Positions 55,930-64,000 of a stretch of DNA of 64,000 nucleotides are shown piece after piece. A program made the position numbers and the translations under genes. Numbering within the stretch: position 1 is the first letter of the stretch; every line of letters begins with the position of its first letter. Source of the DNA: Rhizobium oryzihabitans (GTDB lineage: Bacteria; Pseudomonadota; Alphaproteobacteria; Rhizobiales; Rhizobiaceae); assembly GCF_010669145.1 (NCBI RefSeq), contig NZ_CP048635.1:1806501-1870500 (forward strand), in the 5' to 3' direction. The notes under the pieces were generated by a model. That model was not told the DNA's origin. It saw only the letters and a program-made list of their open reading frames with translations, and searched no databases.

Positions 55930-55947
55930 ATAATTTACTTGAATTAT
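55930..55947. promoter_or_regulatory. Palindrome between the sugar transporter operon and the ROK repressor, candidate operator
   Basis: ATAATT (55930-55935) and AATTAT (55942-55947) with a six-base spacer, in an AT-rich stretch unlike its surroundings, 61 bases upstream of the ROK start. ROK repressors bind AT-rich palindromes, so this is a good candidate for self- and operon control. Confidence 0.5.
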
Positions 55948-56008
55948 TATATTGCGCTTATCGTCATTTCAACGCTATGAATTTTCTAACGGACGGGAAG
56001 TTGAAGAG

Positions 56009-57235
56009 ATGACGGTGCACACGGTGGATGCCTATCCCGTAGCAATCGGAAAAAATCCTGAGCGCAGCCGCGAGCACAACCGGCGAGTCGTCCTCGACAT
56101 CGTCCGGCGGCACGGATCGCTCGGGCGTGCTCAGATCGCCAAGATCACGCATCTGACACCTCAGGCGGTTGCCAATATCGTCGATGAGCTGGTGGGGGAG
56201 GAGCTTCTGAAGGAGCTTGGCCGCCGCCGCACCGGCAGGGGCCAGCCGCCGATCCAGTTTGCCGTCAACCCGGATGGCGGCGCGACGATCGGGGTGGAGA
56301 TCGCCGCCGACCACATGGTCACCGTCGGCCTCGATCTCGCCGGTGTGCTGCGCACCCATCGTGTCACGCCGCTCAAGGACACGACGCCGGAAGCCATATT
56401 CAAGACCTTTGCGGCAGAGCATGCCGCGGTTGCCAAAAATGTCGGTTGCAGGCTGCTCGGCACCGGCGTCGTCATGCCCGGACCTTTCGAGATCGACGGC
56501 ATGACCTCAGTCGGCCCGACGACGCTCTCCGGCTGGGTGGGTATCGACGCCCGCCAGATGCTGAGCGAGGCCTGCGGCCAACCGGTCGTGGTTGAAAACG
56601 ATGCGACGGCCGCCGCCGTCGGCGAGCGCCTGTTCGGCGCGGGCCTGGCGATCCCGAATTTCTGCATGATCTATTTTGGTGTCGGCATCGGTCTCGGCAT
56701 CATTCAGGATGGCTCGCCCTATCGTGGCGCGTTCGGCAATGCCGGCGAAATCGGCCATGTGACCGTCTCGCCGAAGGGAAGGCCTTGCCCTTCCTGCGGG
56801 CAAATGGGCTGCCTGGAGGCCTATGCTTCCGTTTATGTGCTCAAGGAAAAGCTCGTCTGCGCCGGTGTGGCGGATACGGAGCTTGACGATCTGGAAGCCC
56901 TGTTCAAGGCCAATAATCCGGTGGTGATGGAGTGGATCGACGAGGCCGCCGTCCATCTGGCGCCGATGGTTGCGATGCTCGAGAACATTCTCGATCCACA
57001 GACGGTCATTCTCGGTGGAGCGCTGCCGGAAATCATTATCAGCGAGATCATTGCGCGGATGGGGCATCTGCCGACTTCGGTCGCAAGCCGGCGGCAAAGG
57101 GAGTTGCCGCGCGTCATCCACGGCAAATCAGGACAGTTGACGGCGGCGCTTGGTGCCGCCGCCCTGCCGCTGTTCGACATCGTCACACCAAAACTTGAGA
57201 CGTCCTTGGGCGCCGCAGCGCAGGTGCCCGGCTGA
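56009..57235 (+). CDS. ROK-family transcriptional repressor
   Basis: A 408-residue protein from ATG 56009 (GAAGAG upstream); the earlier TTG at 55952 is less likely. N-terminal winged helix-turn-helix (about 20-80): RRVVLDIVRRHGSLGRAQIA then THLTPQAVANIVDELVGEEL. The ROK sugar-kinase-like domain follows, with VVENDATAAAVGERLFGAG and the zinc site PCPSCGQMGCLEAYAS. Such repressors are released by a sugar or sugar phosphate. It is the first gene of a plus-strand unit with the PIG-L deacetylase and DMT permease, and is divergent from the ABC operon; it probably controls both. Confidence 0.92.
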   Translation: MTVHTVDAYPVAIGKNPERSREHNRRVVLDIVRRHGSLGRAQIAKITHLTPQAVANIVDELVGEELLKELGRRRTGRGQPPIQFAVNPDGGATIGVEIAADHMVTVGLDLAGVLRTHRVTPLKDTTPEAIFKTFAAEHAAVAKNVGCRLLGTGVVMPGPFEIDGMTSVGPTTLSGWVGIDARQMLSEACGQPVVVENDATAAAVGERLFGAGLAIPNFCMIYFGVGIGLGIIQDGSPYRGAFGNAGEIGHVTVSPKGRPCPSCGQMGCLEAYASVYVLKEKLVCAGVADTELDDLEALFKANNPVVMEWIDEAAVHLAPMVAMLENILDPQTVILGGALPEIIISEIIARMGHLPTSVASRRQRELPRVIHGKSGQLTAALGAAALPLFDIVTPKLETSLGAAAQVPG

Positions 57236-57254
57236 ATATTGGAGGAGACCACCC

Positions 57255-59657
57255 ATGCTTAACCCCCGGGAGCGCATCGAACGGCAGATGGCCGATCCAT
57301 GGCTCGTGCGCCTGCATCGCAAACTGAGCGCACTGAAATCTGCTGTCACCGTCATGCACACCGGCGCGCATCCGGATGACGAGCAGAACGGGCTTCTCGC
57401 CTATTTCCGGATGGAGCTGGGCATGCGGACCATCATCGCCTGCTCGACGCGCGGCGAGGGCGGGCAGAATGCGCTGGGGCCGGAGCGGCTGGGCGCGCTC
57501 GGTGTCATCCGGTCGCGGGAGCTGGAGGAGGCTGCCCGCGTCATCGATGCGGATGTAAGCTGGCTTGGCCATGGCCCGGCGGATATCATTCACGACTTCG
57601 GTTTCTCCAAGGATGGTGACCAGACCTTCGGTCGATGGGGGCAGCAGCGCATCGTCGAGCGCTTGGTGCGCGCCTATCGCAAGGAACGGCCCGATATCGT
57701 CATCCCCACATTTCTCGATGTGCCGGGACAACATGGACATCACCGCGCCATGACGCGCGCGGCGAAAACCGCGATCACGCTGGCGGCCGATCCTGCCGCT
57801 TATCCCGAACATTTCTCCGAGGGGCTGAAACCCTGGAAGGTGGCCAAATATTATCTTCCCGCATGGTCGGGCGGTGGCGACACCTATGATGACGAAGTGC
57901 CTCCGCCGGAGACAACGCTGATAGTCAATGCTCCGGGCAAGGAGGAGGCCACCGGTGCGCAATATGACCGTATCGGCGAATGGTCGCGTTATTACCATGC
58001 ATCGCAGGGAATGGGGCATTGGCCGAAGCGGGCGCAGGAAGTCTGGCCGCTGCATCTTGAGCTCTCCAACGTTGCGGGCGGCGGGGAAAGCTCGATCCTC
58101 GACAGGCTGCCGTCGTCGCTGACCGATCTCTCGGATTTTCCCGGGCTAGACGCCGAATCGGCAAAGGCGCTGGTTGAGGCCGAACGGGAAATCATCGACG
58201 CAATCGCAGCCTTTCCCGACACGCAGCGGATCACGGCGTCACTTCTTTCGGCGGCAACTCTTTTGCAGAAGGTCGACGAGGCCGCAGCCCAGGATTTCAA
58301 GGCGTTGCACGGGCACCGGATCGCGCGCAAACGGGCGCAGGTCGATGCCGCTATCCTGACGGCCCTTGATCTTTTCGAGCGGGCTTATGCCCAGCCGGCA
58401 GAGATCGTTCCGGGCGGAACATCCGCTCTTTATGTGGAACTTGCTGACAAGGCGGGTGAATTTCAGGTCGAAGTTACCCCGGTCCTTCCGGCTGGCGTTT
58501 CCTCATCCGTTCAGTCGCTTGGCCAGACGCGGGTCTTTTCACTTGTCGCCGATCAGGACGCCACTGTTTCCGGTCTCTATCAGCCCGACTGGAAAGCGTC
58601 AGGCGGCAATGGCCATGCCTCGGTGCGCCTTTCCGCAAGGGTCGAAGGCCGGGACGTTTCGGCTAACTTCGATCTGGAGGAGCCGTTTTTCGTAACGCCC
58701 GCGCAGTCGCTGACGATCGCGCCCGATGCGCTTCTGGTTCCGCTTGGACAGGGGCAGGACGCCCATGTTTTTCAGGCGCATATAAGGGGTGCCGATGCGC
58801 CGCTGTCGTTCAGGAGTGCGGGCGGCTGGAACCTGCGCAAGAGCGGCAGCGACTGGATTGCCGAACGCACCGGCGACGCTACGACGGGCCTTGCCCAGAT
58901 CGAAGCGACTGTCGGTTCGCAGCCGGCTTTCCAGATCACGCCGATCGCCTATCCGCATATCGGCCGGACGCGGTTTCTCGCACCTTCCGCTCTGAAAATC
59001 CTCTCGCTGGACCTCAAACTTCCGGAGGGCGCGCGTGTCGGTTATGTCGGTGGCGGTGCCGACCGGGTCGGGTCATGGCTTTCTCGCATGGGTCTTGATG
59101 TCACCGAACTGGATGCGCAGGCGCTTGGCGGTGATCTCTCGTCGTTTACGACGATTGTTGTCGGCATCTTCGCCTTCGGCATCAGAAAGGATCTGGCTGC
59201 GGCAACAGAGCGGCTCCACCGATTCGTCGAAGAGGGCGGCCATCTTGTCACGCTCTATCACCGGCCGACGGATGGATGGAACCCGGAGACGACGCCGGTG
59301 AGGCGGCTCGAGATCGGCAAACCTTCCCTGCGCTGGCGTGTGACCGACCCGAATGCCGAGGTGACGGTGCTGTTGCCCGATCATCCATTGCTTGTCGGGC
59401 CCAACACGATCAGTGCTGCTGACTGGACGGGCTGGGACAAGGAGCGCGGGCTCTATTTCGCCTCGCGCTGGGATGATGTCTATGAGCCCCTGCTTGCCAT
59501 GCATGATGTCGATGAACAGCCCCTGAAGGGTGCGCTGGTCTCGGCGGCGATTGGCAAGGGCCGGCACACGCATACGAGCCTCGTCCTTCACCACCAGATG
59601 GACAAGCTGGTGCCGGGGGCGTTCCGCCTCATGGCAAACCTTGTGCAACCCGCGTGA
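57255..59657 (+). CDS. Three-part PIG-L (LmbE-type) deacetylase
   Basis: An 800-residue protein from ATG 57255 (GGAGGAGACCACCC). The N-terminal PIG-L domain (about 30-260) has the zinc ligands AHPDDE (residues 38-43) and HGHH (160-163). Typical PIG-L proteins have about 230 residues; here a helical linker, a beta-sandwich segment (about 390-560) and a C-terminal GATase-like Rossmann segment (about 600-800, GYVGGGADRVGSWLSRMGLD, GGHLVTLYHRPTDGWNPETT) follow. No signal peptide, so it acts in the cytoplasm. PIG-L enzymes remove N-acyl groups from amino sugars such as GlcNAc conjugates. Co-transcribed with the ROK and DMT genes. Substrate is unknown. Confidence 0.88.
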   Translation: MLNPRERIERQMADPWLVRLHRKLSALKSAVTVMHTGAHPDDEQNGLLAYFRMELGMRTIIACSTRGEGGQNALGPERLGALGVIRSRELEEAARVIDADVSWLGHGPADIIHDFGFSKDGDQTFGRWGQQRIVERLVRAYRKERPDIVIPTFLDVPGQHGHHRAMTRAAKTAITLAADPAAYPEHFSEGLKPWKVAKYYLPAWSGGGDTYDDEVPPPETTLIVNAPGKEEATGAQYDRIGEWSRYYHASQGMGHWPKRAQEVWPLHLELSNVAGGGESSILDRLPSSLTDLSDFPGLDAESAKALVEAEREIIDAIAAFPDTQRITASLLSAATLLQKVDEAAAQDFKALHGHRIARKRAQVDAAILTALDLFERAYAQPAEIVPGGTSALYVELADKAGEFQVEVTPVLPAGVSSSVQSLGQTRVFSLVADQDATVSGLYQPDWKASGGNGHASVRLSARVEGRDVSANFDLEEPFFVTPAQSLTIAPDALLVPLGQGQDAHVFQAHIRGADAPLSFRSAGGWNLRKSGSDWIAERTGDATTGLAQIEATVGSQPAFQITPIAYPHIGRTRFLAPSALKILSLDLKLPEGARVGYVGGGADRVGSWLSRMGLDVTELDAQALGGDLSSFTTIVVGIFAFGIRKDLAAATERLHRFVEEGGHLVTLYHRPTDGWNPETTPVRRLEIGKPSLRWRVTDPNAEVTVLLPDHPLLVGPNTISAADWTGWDKERGLYFASRWDDVYEPLLAMHDVDEQPLKGALVSAAIGKGRHTHTSLVLHHQMDKLVPGAFRLMANLVQPA

Positions 59658-60565
59658 ATGGCCAGAGCCAGAGTGAAAAACAGGAAAACCCGCGCGAAAC
59701 CGATGCTCGCGCGGGCATCGGCTGGCTATTGCTGGATATGGCCCTCGTTTCGGGCGGAATGACAGCCCTCGTCAAGGCGCAGGGCGTTACCTATCCGGCC
59801 TTTCAACTCGTCTTCATCAGGGCGATGATCGGCCTGATCTTCATCCTGCCGCTCATCTGGCGGCACCGGATGGAAATGGTGAACGTCAAATATCCCTGGC
59901 GCAATCTTTTCCGAATCTGCTGCAACGCCATTGCACTCACCAGCAACTTCGTCGCCATCACACTGTTGCCGCTCGCCACCGTCAATGCCGTGGGCTTCTC
60001 CCGCCCGCTGGTGACGATGGCGATGGCGGTCGCCGTTCTCGGCGAAAGGGTGAGCCGATATCGCTGGGCTGGGGCCTGCCTTGCATTTGTCGGCGTTCTC
60101 GTCGTCATCGGACCGGGCGGCGCCGAATTCAACGCAGGCGTGCTCGTCGTCCTCGTCTCGGTGGTGTTCGGTGCTCTTGCGGTGATCCAGACCCGGGCGC
60201 TGCGGCAGGAAAACACCACGGTGATGATGGTGTTCTATACGGTTGGCCTTGCCGTCATTACCGCGGTTCCGGCGATCTGGACATGGAAGCCGATCGCGCC
60301 GCTCGACTGGGGGCCGCTGCTCGCCATCGGCCTGCTTGCGCAAATGGGGCAATATTGTTTCCTGCGGGCCTATCGCATTGCCGATGCAAGCGTGCTCGCA
60401 CCCGTCGGCTATCTGTCGATCCTGTTTGTGACGGCTGTGGGATATTTCCTGTTTGACGAGGTGCCCGAGGCCCGCGTCGTCTTCGGCATCGCCATCATTC
60501 TCGTCTCTCTGCAGGCAACGGCCTTTGCGGAGTATCTCCTGAAGACGTTGCGCCGCCGACGGTGA
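59654..60565 (+). CDS. DMT-family transporter (EamA domains)
   Basis: A 303-residue membrane protein with ten helices and two EamA repeats. The start is GTG 59654, which overlaps the TGA of the deacetylase gene; this frame has no closer ATG. Sequence includes VKAQGVTYPAFQLVFIRAMI, GFSRPLVTMAMAVAVLGERV and APVGYLSILFVTAVGYFLFD. EamA proteins export or exchange small metabolites. Here it may export a product of the catabolic pathway; that is a guess from position. Confidence 0.88.
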   Translation: MNGQSQSEKQENPRETDARAGIGWLLLDMALVSGGMTALVKAQGVTYPAFQLVFIRAMIGLIFILPLIWRHRMEMVNVKYPWRNLFRICCNAIALTSNFVAITLLPLATVNAVGFSRPLVTMAMAVAVLGERVSRYRWAGACLAFVGVLVVIGPGGAEFNAGVLVVLVSVVFGALAVIQTRALRQENTTVMMVFYTVGLAVITAVPAIWTWKPIAPLDWGPLLAIGLLAQMGQYCFLRAYRIADASVLAPVGYLSILFVTAVGYFLFDEVPEARVVFGIAIILVSLQATAFAEYLLKTLRRRR

Positions 60566-60577
60566 CAGGTCCCGCAG

Positions 60578-61078
60578 CTATCTCTGGTGCGCCAGAACCC
60601 TGAGGCGGATCCAGTTCAATGCGGCAAGCTTGAAGCGATCATAGAAGGACCGCGCGAAACGCACATATCGCATGATCCATGCGAACCAGGCATAGGTGAG
60701 GAGCTTCTCCCGACCCGCGTGATAAATGCGCTCGACAATCAGGAAGGTGGCGAGATGGGCAAGGATCGTCACCGCAACGCCCGTCTTGACGGTACCGTGG
60801 GCGATGAGAAGCAGGCCGATGATTTTCATCGGCTCGGCAATGGCAAATGGCACCGCAAGCAGAAGAAGAATGGCAAGGCGCGGCAATCCGCCAATCCGGC
60901 TTTCCAGTTTCCTGATGAATGTCAGTCTCGATATGGCCCTGATGATCGGCCGGTAAAGAGGGCGGAAAATGCCGTCGAGGACCAAGGCAAGCACGATGAG
61001 CGCTCGAATCGGAAAGATGAGGATCATCCGGATTCTGTTCTTCACCTCAGTCGGTCTCCAAAAAGGGCGTAACGTCAT
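60578..61078 (-). CDS. Hypothetical membrane protein
   Basis: A 166-residue basic protein with about three hydrophobic segments (about residues 18-38, 66-92 and 98-115). I do not recognise the family beyond a general resemblance to small rhizobial membrane proteins. ATG 61078 gives the full length; ATG 61027 (MILIFPIRALIVLALVLDGI) is an alternative that begins at the first helix. It is on its own, convergent with the DMT gene after 12 bases and 43 bases past the AraC gene. Confidence 0.6.
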   Translation of the reverse strand: MTLRPFWRPTEVKNRIRMILIFPIRALIVLALVLDGIFRPLYRPIIRAISRLTFIRKLESRIGGLPRLAILLLLAVPFAIAEPMKIIGLLLIAHGTVKTGVAVTILAHLATFLIVERIYHAGREKLLTYAWFAWIMRYVRFARSFYDRFKLAALNWIRLRVLAHQR

Positions 61079-61121
61079 TCATCCTTAATCGCCTGAAACA
61101 TGGCAAAACGAAGTTGTTTTT

Positions 61122-62015
61122 TCACGATCTGTTCTGCTGAACGCTCGCATACATGCCGGTGGTGCGAAATTCGCTCGGATTGGTGCCGTAAAGCCTGCGG
61201 AAGACCTTGGAGAAGTAGTTCGGATCCTCGAAGCCGCACAGCACGGAAACCTCCTTGATGGGAATGTTGCCGGCCGTGGTGAGAAGCTTCGCCGCCCGCC
61301 GCAATCGTCGCTGCAGCACGAATTCCGCCGGCGGCAGGCCTTCGCTTGCCGTGAAGATGCGGGAAAAATGCGCGCGGCTGAGGCCGGCGACGGCGGCGAG
61401 GTCACTGACGGAAAGCCGCTCGCCGAGATGGCTGTCTATGTAGCTCAGCACCTGCTGCAGGGTGCGATATTCACCGCCGAAAGAGGGATGCGAGCCGAAA
61501 ACGTCGTCATAAAGCGTCATCGCCGCCTCATAGGCAACGGCGGAGGCCGCTCCCGGCGTTTCCGCGCCGTTGACGAGACGCGAACAGCAATAAGCGAGAT
61601 GATCGATGGTTTCCGGCTGAAGCTTGAGGATAGGGCCGGTGACGGAGAGAATATTGCGGTGAATGCGCAGGGCTTCCTCGCCATTCATGGAAATCCAGAA
61701 GAATTCCCATTCCTTGCCCTCTTCCAGCCAGTAGCGATGGTTGTGGGGAATGAGCAGCAGCAGGGTTTCACCCGGTTTCACCACATAATGTCGGTTTTCG
61801 TAGCGCAGATTGCCCTGTCCGCCGATGCAATATTGCAGCACGGTGAACGGCGTCTGGCCGCGCCTTCGCCCGTCCCAATCATAGTTGCCGCTGCTGCGGA
61901 TTTCATAGCCGCTGCTGGTGGGCATGGTGTGCAGGGTCTGGCGTCCGCGCGGCAGCGAGACGGTTCGCATGCCGGGTCCCTGATCGATCAAATCACGCAG
62001 CACAAAATTACCCAT
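61122..62015 (-). CDS. AraC-family regulator of alpha-galactoside use (AgpT-like)
   Basis: A 297-residue AraC protein. N-terminal cupin ligand domain (about 1-150; FTVLQYCIGGQGNLRYENRH, KPGETLLLLIPHNHRYWLEE). C-terminal domain (about 190-290) with ERLSVSDLAAVAGLSRAHFS and then IKEVSVLCGFEDPNYFSKVF followed by GTNPSEFR. Divergent from the GH4 alpha-galactosidase, the same position as the AraC activator of agp genes in S. meliloti. It likely activates the genes at 62213 onward in response to melibiose or raffinose-type sugars. Confidence 0.87.
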   Translation of the reverse strand: MGNFVLRDLIDQGPGMRTVSLPRGRQTLHTMPTSSGYEIRSSGNYDWDGRRRGQTPFTVLQYCIGGQGNLRYENRHYVVKPGETLLLLIPHNHRYWLEEGKEWEFFWISMNGEEALRIHRNILSVTGPILKLQPETIDHLAYCCSRLVNGAETPGAASAVAYEAAMTLYDDVFGSHPSFGGEYRTLQQVLSYIDSHLGERLSVSDLAAVAGLSRAHFSRIFTASEGLPPAEFVLQRRLRRAAKLLTTAGNIPIKEVSVLCGFEDPNYFSKVFRRLYGTNPSEFRTTGMYASVQQNRS

Positions 62016-62212
62016 GAAAGCATAATCCTTCTCTGGTCCTGTCTCTTATTATACGCATAATCCCGATCCGAGGAGACAGCCAGCGGGATATTGCTGCTGA
62101 AAAATTGGGAGGAAGGCCGGTTTTCCGGGATTCTTACGGGTATTTTTCTGTAGCGCCATTTTATGATCCTTCGGCCCGTTTCACCCGTTCGATTTGCAAC
62201 AGAGGTGGCGTT

Positions 62213-63679
62213 ATGAGTTTCAAAATCGCTATTATTGGCGCGGGCAGCGTCGGTTTCACGAAAAAACTGTTCACCGATCTCCTGTGCGTGCCGGAGTTTC
62301 GCGACATCGAAGTCGCGCTGACGGATATCAGCCAGCACAATCTGGATATGATCAAGGCGATCCTCGAAAAGATCGTTGAGGCCAATGGTTTCCCGGTGAA
62401 GGTGACCGCTGATACCGACCGGCGGCGGGCGCTGGAAGGCGCGAAATATATCATCAGCTGCGTGCGGGTCGGCGGGCTGGAAGCCTATGCGGACGACATC
62501 CGCATTCCGCTGAAATACGGGATCGATCAGTGCGTGGGCGATACGATCTGCGCCGGCGGCATCCTCTATGGCCAGCGCAACATTCCGGTCATTCTGGATT
62601 TCTGCAAGGATATTCGCGAGGTTGCCGCGCCGGGCGCGAAATTCCTAAACTATGCCAACCCCATGGCCATGAACACATGGGCGGCCATCGAATATGGCAA
62701 GGTCGATACGGTTGGTCTCTGCCATGGCGTGCAGCACGGTGCCGAACAGATCGCCGAAATTCTCGGTGCGAAAAGCTTGTCCGAACTGGATTACATCTGC
62801 TCCGGCATCAACCATCAGACATGGTTCATCGATCTGAGACTGAACGGCCGCAAGATCGGCAAGGAAGAGCTGATTGCCGCCTTCGAGGCGCATCCGGTTT
62901 TCTCGCAGCAGGAGAAGCTGCGCATCGATGTGCTGAAGCGTTTCGGCGTCTATTCGACGGAAAGCAACGGCCATCTCTCCGAATATCTGCCGTGGTATCG
63001 CAAGCGGCCGGAGGAAATCGCCCGCTGGATCGACATGTCCGACTGGATTCACGGCGAAACCGGCGGTTACCTGCGCCACTCCACCGAGACGCGGAACTGG
63101 TTTGAAACGGAGTTTCCGCAGTTCCTGGCGTCCGCCGCCAAGCCGATCGATCCGGAAAAGCGCTCCAACGAACATGCGAGCCACATTCTGGAAGCGCTGG
63201 AAACCGGGCGCGTCTATCGCGGTCATTTCAACGTCAGGAACAATGGCGTCATCACCAATCTGCCTTCCGATGCCATCATTGAATCCCCCGGTTTCGTCGA
63301 CCGTTTCGGCATCAACATGGTCTCGGGCGTGACGCTGCCGGAAGCCTGTGCGGCCACCTGCATGGCCTCCATCAACGTGCAGCGCATGTCGGTGCATGCG
63401 GCGGTCAGCGGCGATATCGATCTGCTGAAGCTGGCTGTACTGCACGATCCGCTGGTCGGCGCCGTCGCCACGCCGGAGGAGGTCTGGCAGATGGTGGATG
63501 AGATGGTCGTCGCGCAGGCGCGCTGGCTGCCGCAATATGCGGATGCAGTACCGGCGGCGAAGGAGCGGCTTGCGAAATCCAGCGTCAAGACCCGCGACTG
63601 GGCCGGTGCCGCCCGCCGCAATGTGCGTTCCATTGAAGAACTGCGCGCCGAAAAATCGGCGCTGAAAAAGGCTGTTTGA
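62213..63679 (+). CDS. melA: Glycoside hydrolase family 4 alpha-galactosidase
   Basis: A 488-residue GH4 enzyme. Start at ATG 62213 with AGAGGTGGCGTT upstream. The NAD-binding motif IAIIGAGSVGFTKKLF is at residues 5-20; the metal-binding cysteine and histidine are in TVGLCHGVQHGAEQI near residue 175, and NYANPMAMNTWAA just before. GH4 enzymes use NAD and a divalent metal through an oxidation-elimination path. It removes alpha-1,6-galactose from melibiose, raffinose and related sugars in the cytoplasm. It precedes an AgpA-like binding-protein gene, so uptake and cleavage are in one locus. Confidence 0.93.
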   Translation: MSFKIAIIGAGSVGFTKKLFTDLLCVPEFRDIEVALTDISQHNLDMIKAILEKIVEANGFPVKVTADTDRRRALEGAKYIISCVRVGGLEAYADDIRIPLKYGIDQCVGDTICAGGILYGQRNIPVILDFCKDIREVAAPGAKFLNYANPMAMNTWAAIEYGKVDTVGLCHGVQHGAEQIAEILGAKSLSELDYICSGINHQTWFIDLRLNGRKIGKEELIAAFEAHPVFSQQEKLRIDVLKRFGVYSTESNGHLSEYLPWYRKRPEEIARWIDMSDWIHGETGGYLRHSTETRNWFETEFPQFLASAAKPIDPEKRSNEHASHILEALETGRVYRGHFNVRNNGVITNLPSDAIIESPGFVDRFGINMVSGVTLPEACAATCMASINVQRMSVHAAVSGDIDLLKLAVLHDPLVGAVATPEEVWQMVDEMVVAQARWLPQYADAVPAAKERLAKSSVKTRDWAGAARRNVRSIEELRAEKSALKKAV

Positions 63680-63787
63680 AGGAAATGGCATGGGAACAGG
63701 CCGGGCGGCGGAAGGGAGTTCGTCGCCACGGCCAGAACGATCACAGAGGGTGGGCGGTCGAAGAGCTGCCATTTGGGAGGAATGACG

Positions 63788-64000
63788 ATGTTACTTCAAC
63801 GCAGGATCGGTATCATCTCGGCACTGGGTCTCGGTGTTTCGATGATCGCACTCAATGCGAATGCCTTCGAGACCACCACGCCGCCCGAGCCGCCGCAATT
63901 TCCGGCCGAAGGCAAGATCAATTATGTGGCGCGCGACTCGATCCTCGAATTCAAGGCGCTGCCTGATTACAGCGAGCCTGACTGGGTCAGCGAGAAATTC
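63788..64000 (+). CDS. agpA: Alpha-galactoside ABC transporter substrate-binding protein (AgpA-like, partial)
   Basis: First 71 codons, continuing past base 64000. Signal peptide MLLQRRIGIISALGLGVSMI, cut after LNANA. Then PEPPQFPAEGKINYVARDSI and LEFKALPDYSEPDWV, a stretch I associate with AgpA/AgaE-type family 5 binding proteins of rhizobia. GGAGG ends seven bases before ATG 63788, which is why this ATG and not the one at 63782 is chosen. It follows the alpha-galactosidase after 108 bases, probably in the same operon. Confidence 0.82.
   Translation, partial: MLLQRRIGIISALGLGVSMIALNANAFETTTPPEPPQFPAEGKINYVARDSILEFKALPDYSEPDWVSEKF

Overview
This is a 64 kb, GC-rich, gene-dense stretch of a Rhizobiaceae chromosome. 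The closest look is Agrobacterium/Rhizobium, judged from the family mix: many ABC uptake operons, two Ku proteins with LigD, an orfA-pit pair, choline-sulfate genes, an agp-type alpha-galactoside locus, an alpha-proteobacterial CCUCCUCCC small RNA and RirA-type iron boxes. The strain cannot be read from the sequence. I recognise no tRNA, rRNA, CRISPR array, insertion sequence or phage genes. The window reads as ordinary chromosome carrying catabolic and stress loci, not an island.

Layout. 1-4618: iron-siderophore ABC transporter (minus; one permease cut by the left edge), divergent from a TonB receptor, with two oppositely oriented RirA-type boxes between them. 4745-4901: small RNA with three anti-Shine-Dalgarno loops. 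4921-8090: DNA polymerase IV and a UvrD-like helicase. 8321-15437: Dpp/Opp-type ABC transporter with a possible 37-residue leader peptide, divergent from a GntR regulator, a frameshifted mannonate dehydratase and the binding protein. 15678-19310: membrane protein and an MHYT-GGDEF-EAL protein. 19515-23914: non-homologous end-joining locus (small gene, Ku, LigD, second Ku). 24013-26317: orfA-pit phosphate uptake with a Pho box, and a NUDIX hydrolase. 26333-34930: RND efflux pump divergent from its likely two-component system, then two frameshifted genes (DUF3313-like lipoprotein, VirK/DUF535). 34910-38217: oxyR-katG. 38445-45730: small charged protein, AraC regulator, Liv-type ABC operon with an aldehyde dehydrogenase. 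45761-49234: choline-sulfate regulator, choline-binding protein and choline sulfatase. 49247-60565: a sugar-type ABC transporter with an argininosuccinate-lyase-like enzyme and a PfkB kinase, divergent from a ROK repressor, a three-part PIG-L deacetylase and a DMT permease. 61122-64000: AraC regulator, GH4 alpha-galactosidase and the start of an AgpA-like binding protein.

Two observations stand out. First, 49247-60565 looks like one regulon for import and breakdown of an unknown N-acylated or N-substituted amino-sugar conjugate; the combination of an ArgH-like lyase with a PIG-L deacetylase is not a pathway I know. Second, six apparent single-base losses, all in G or C homopolymers and all shifting the frame in the same direction, affect the mannonate dehydratase, the Ku C-terminus, the DUF3313 gene (twice) and the VirK gene (twice). 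This pattern suggests sequencing or assembly error more than true decay.

The only gene-free gap of about 300 bases (4619-4920) holds the small RNA. Starts were chosen by Shine-Dalgarno spacing, signal peptides and operon overlaps; many adjacent genes share ATGA or TGATG junctions.
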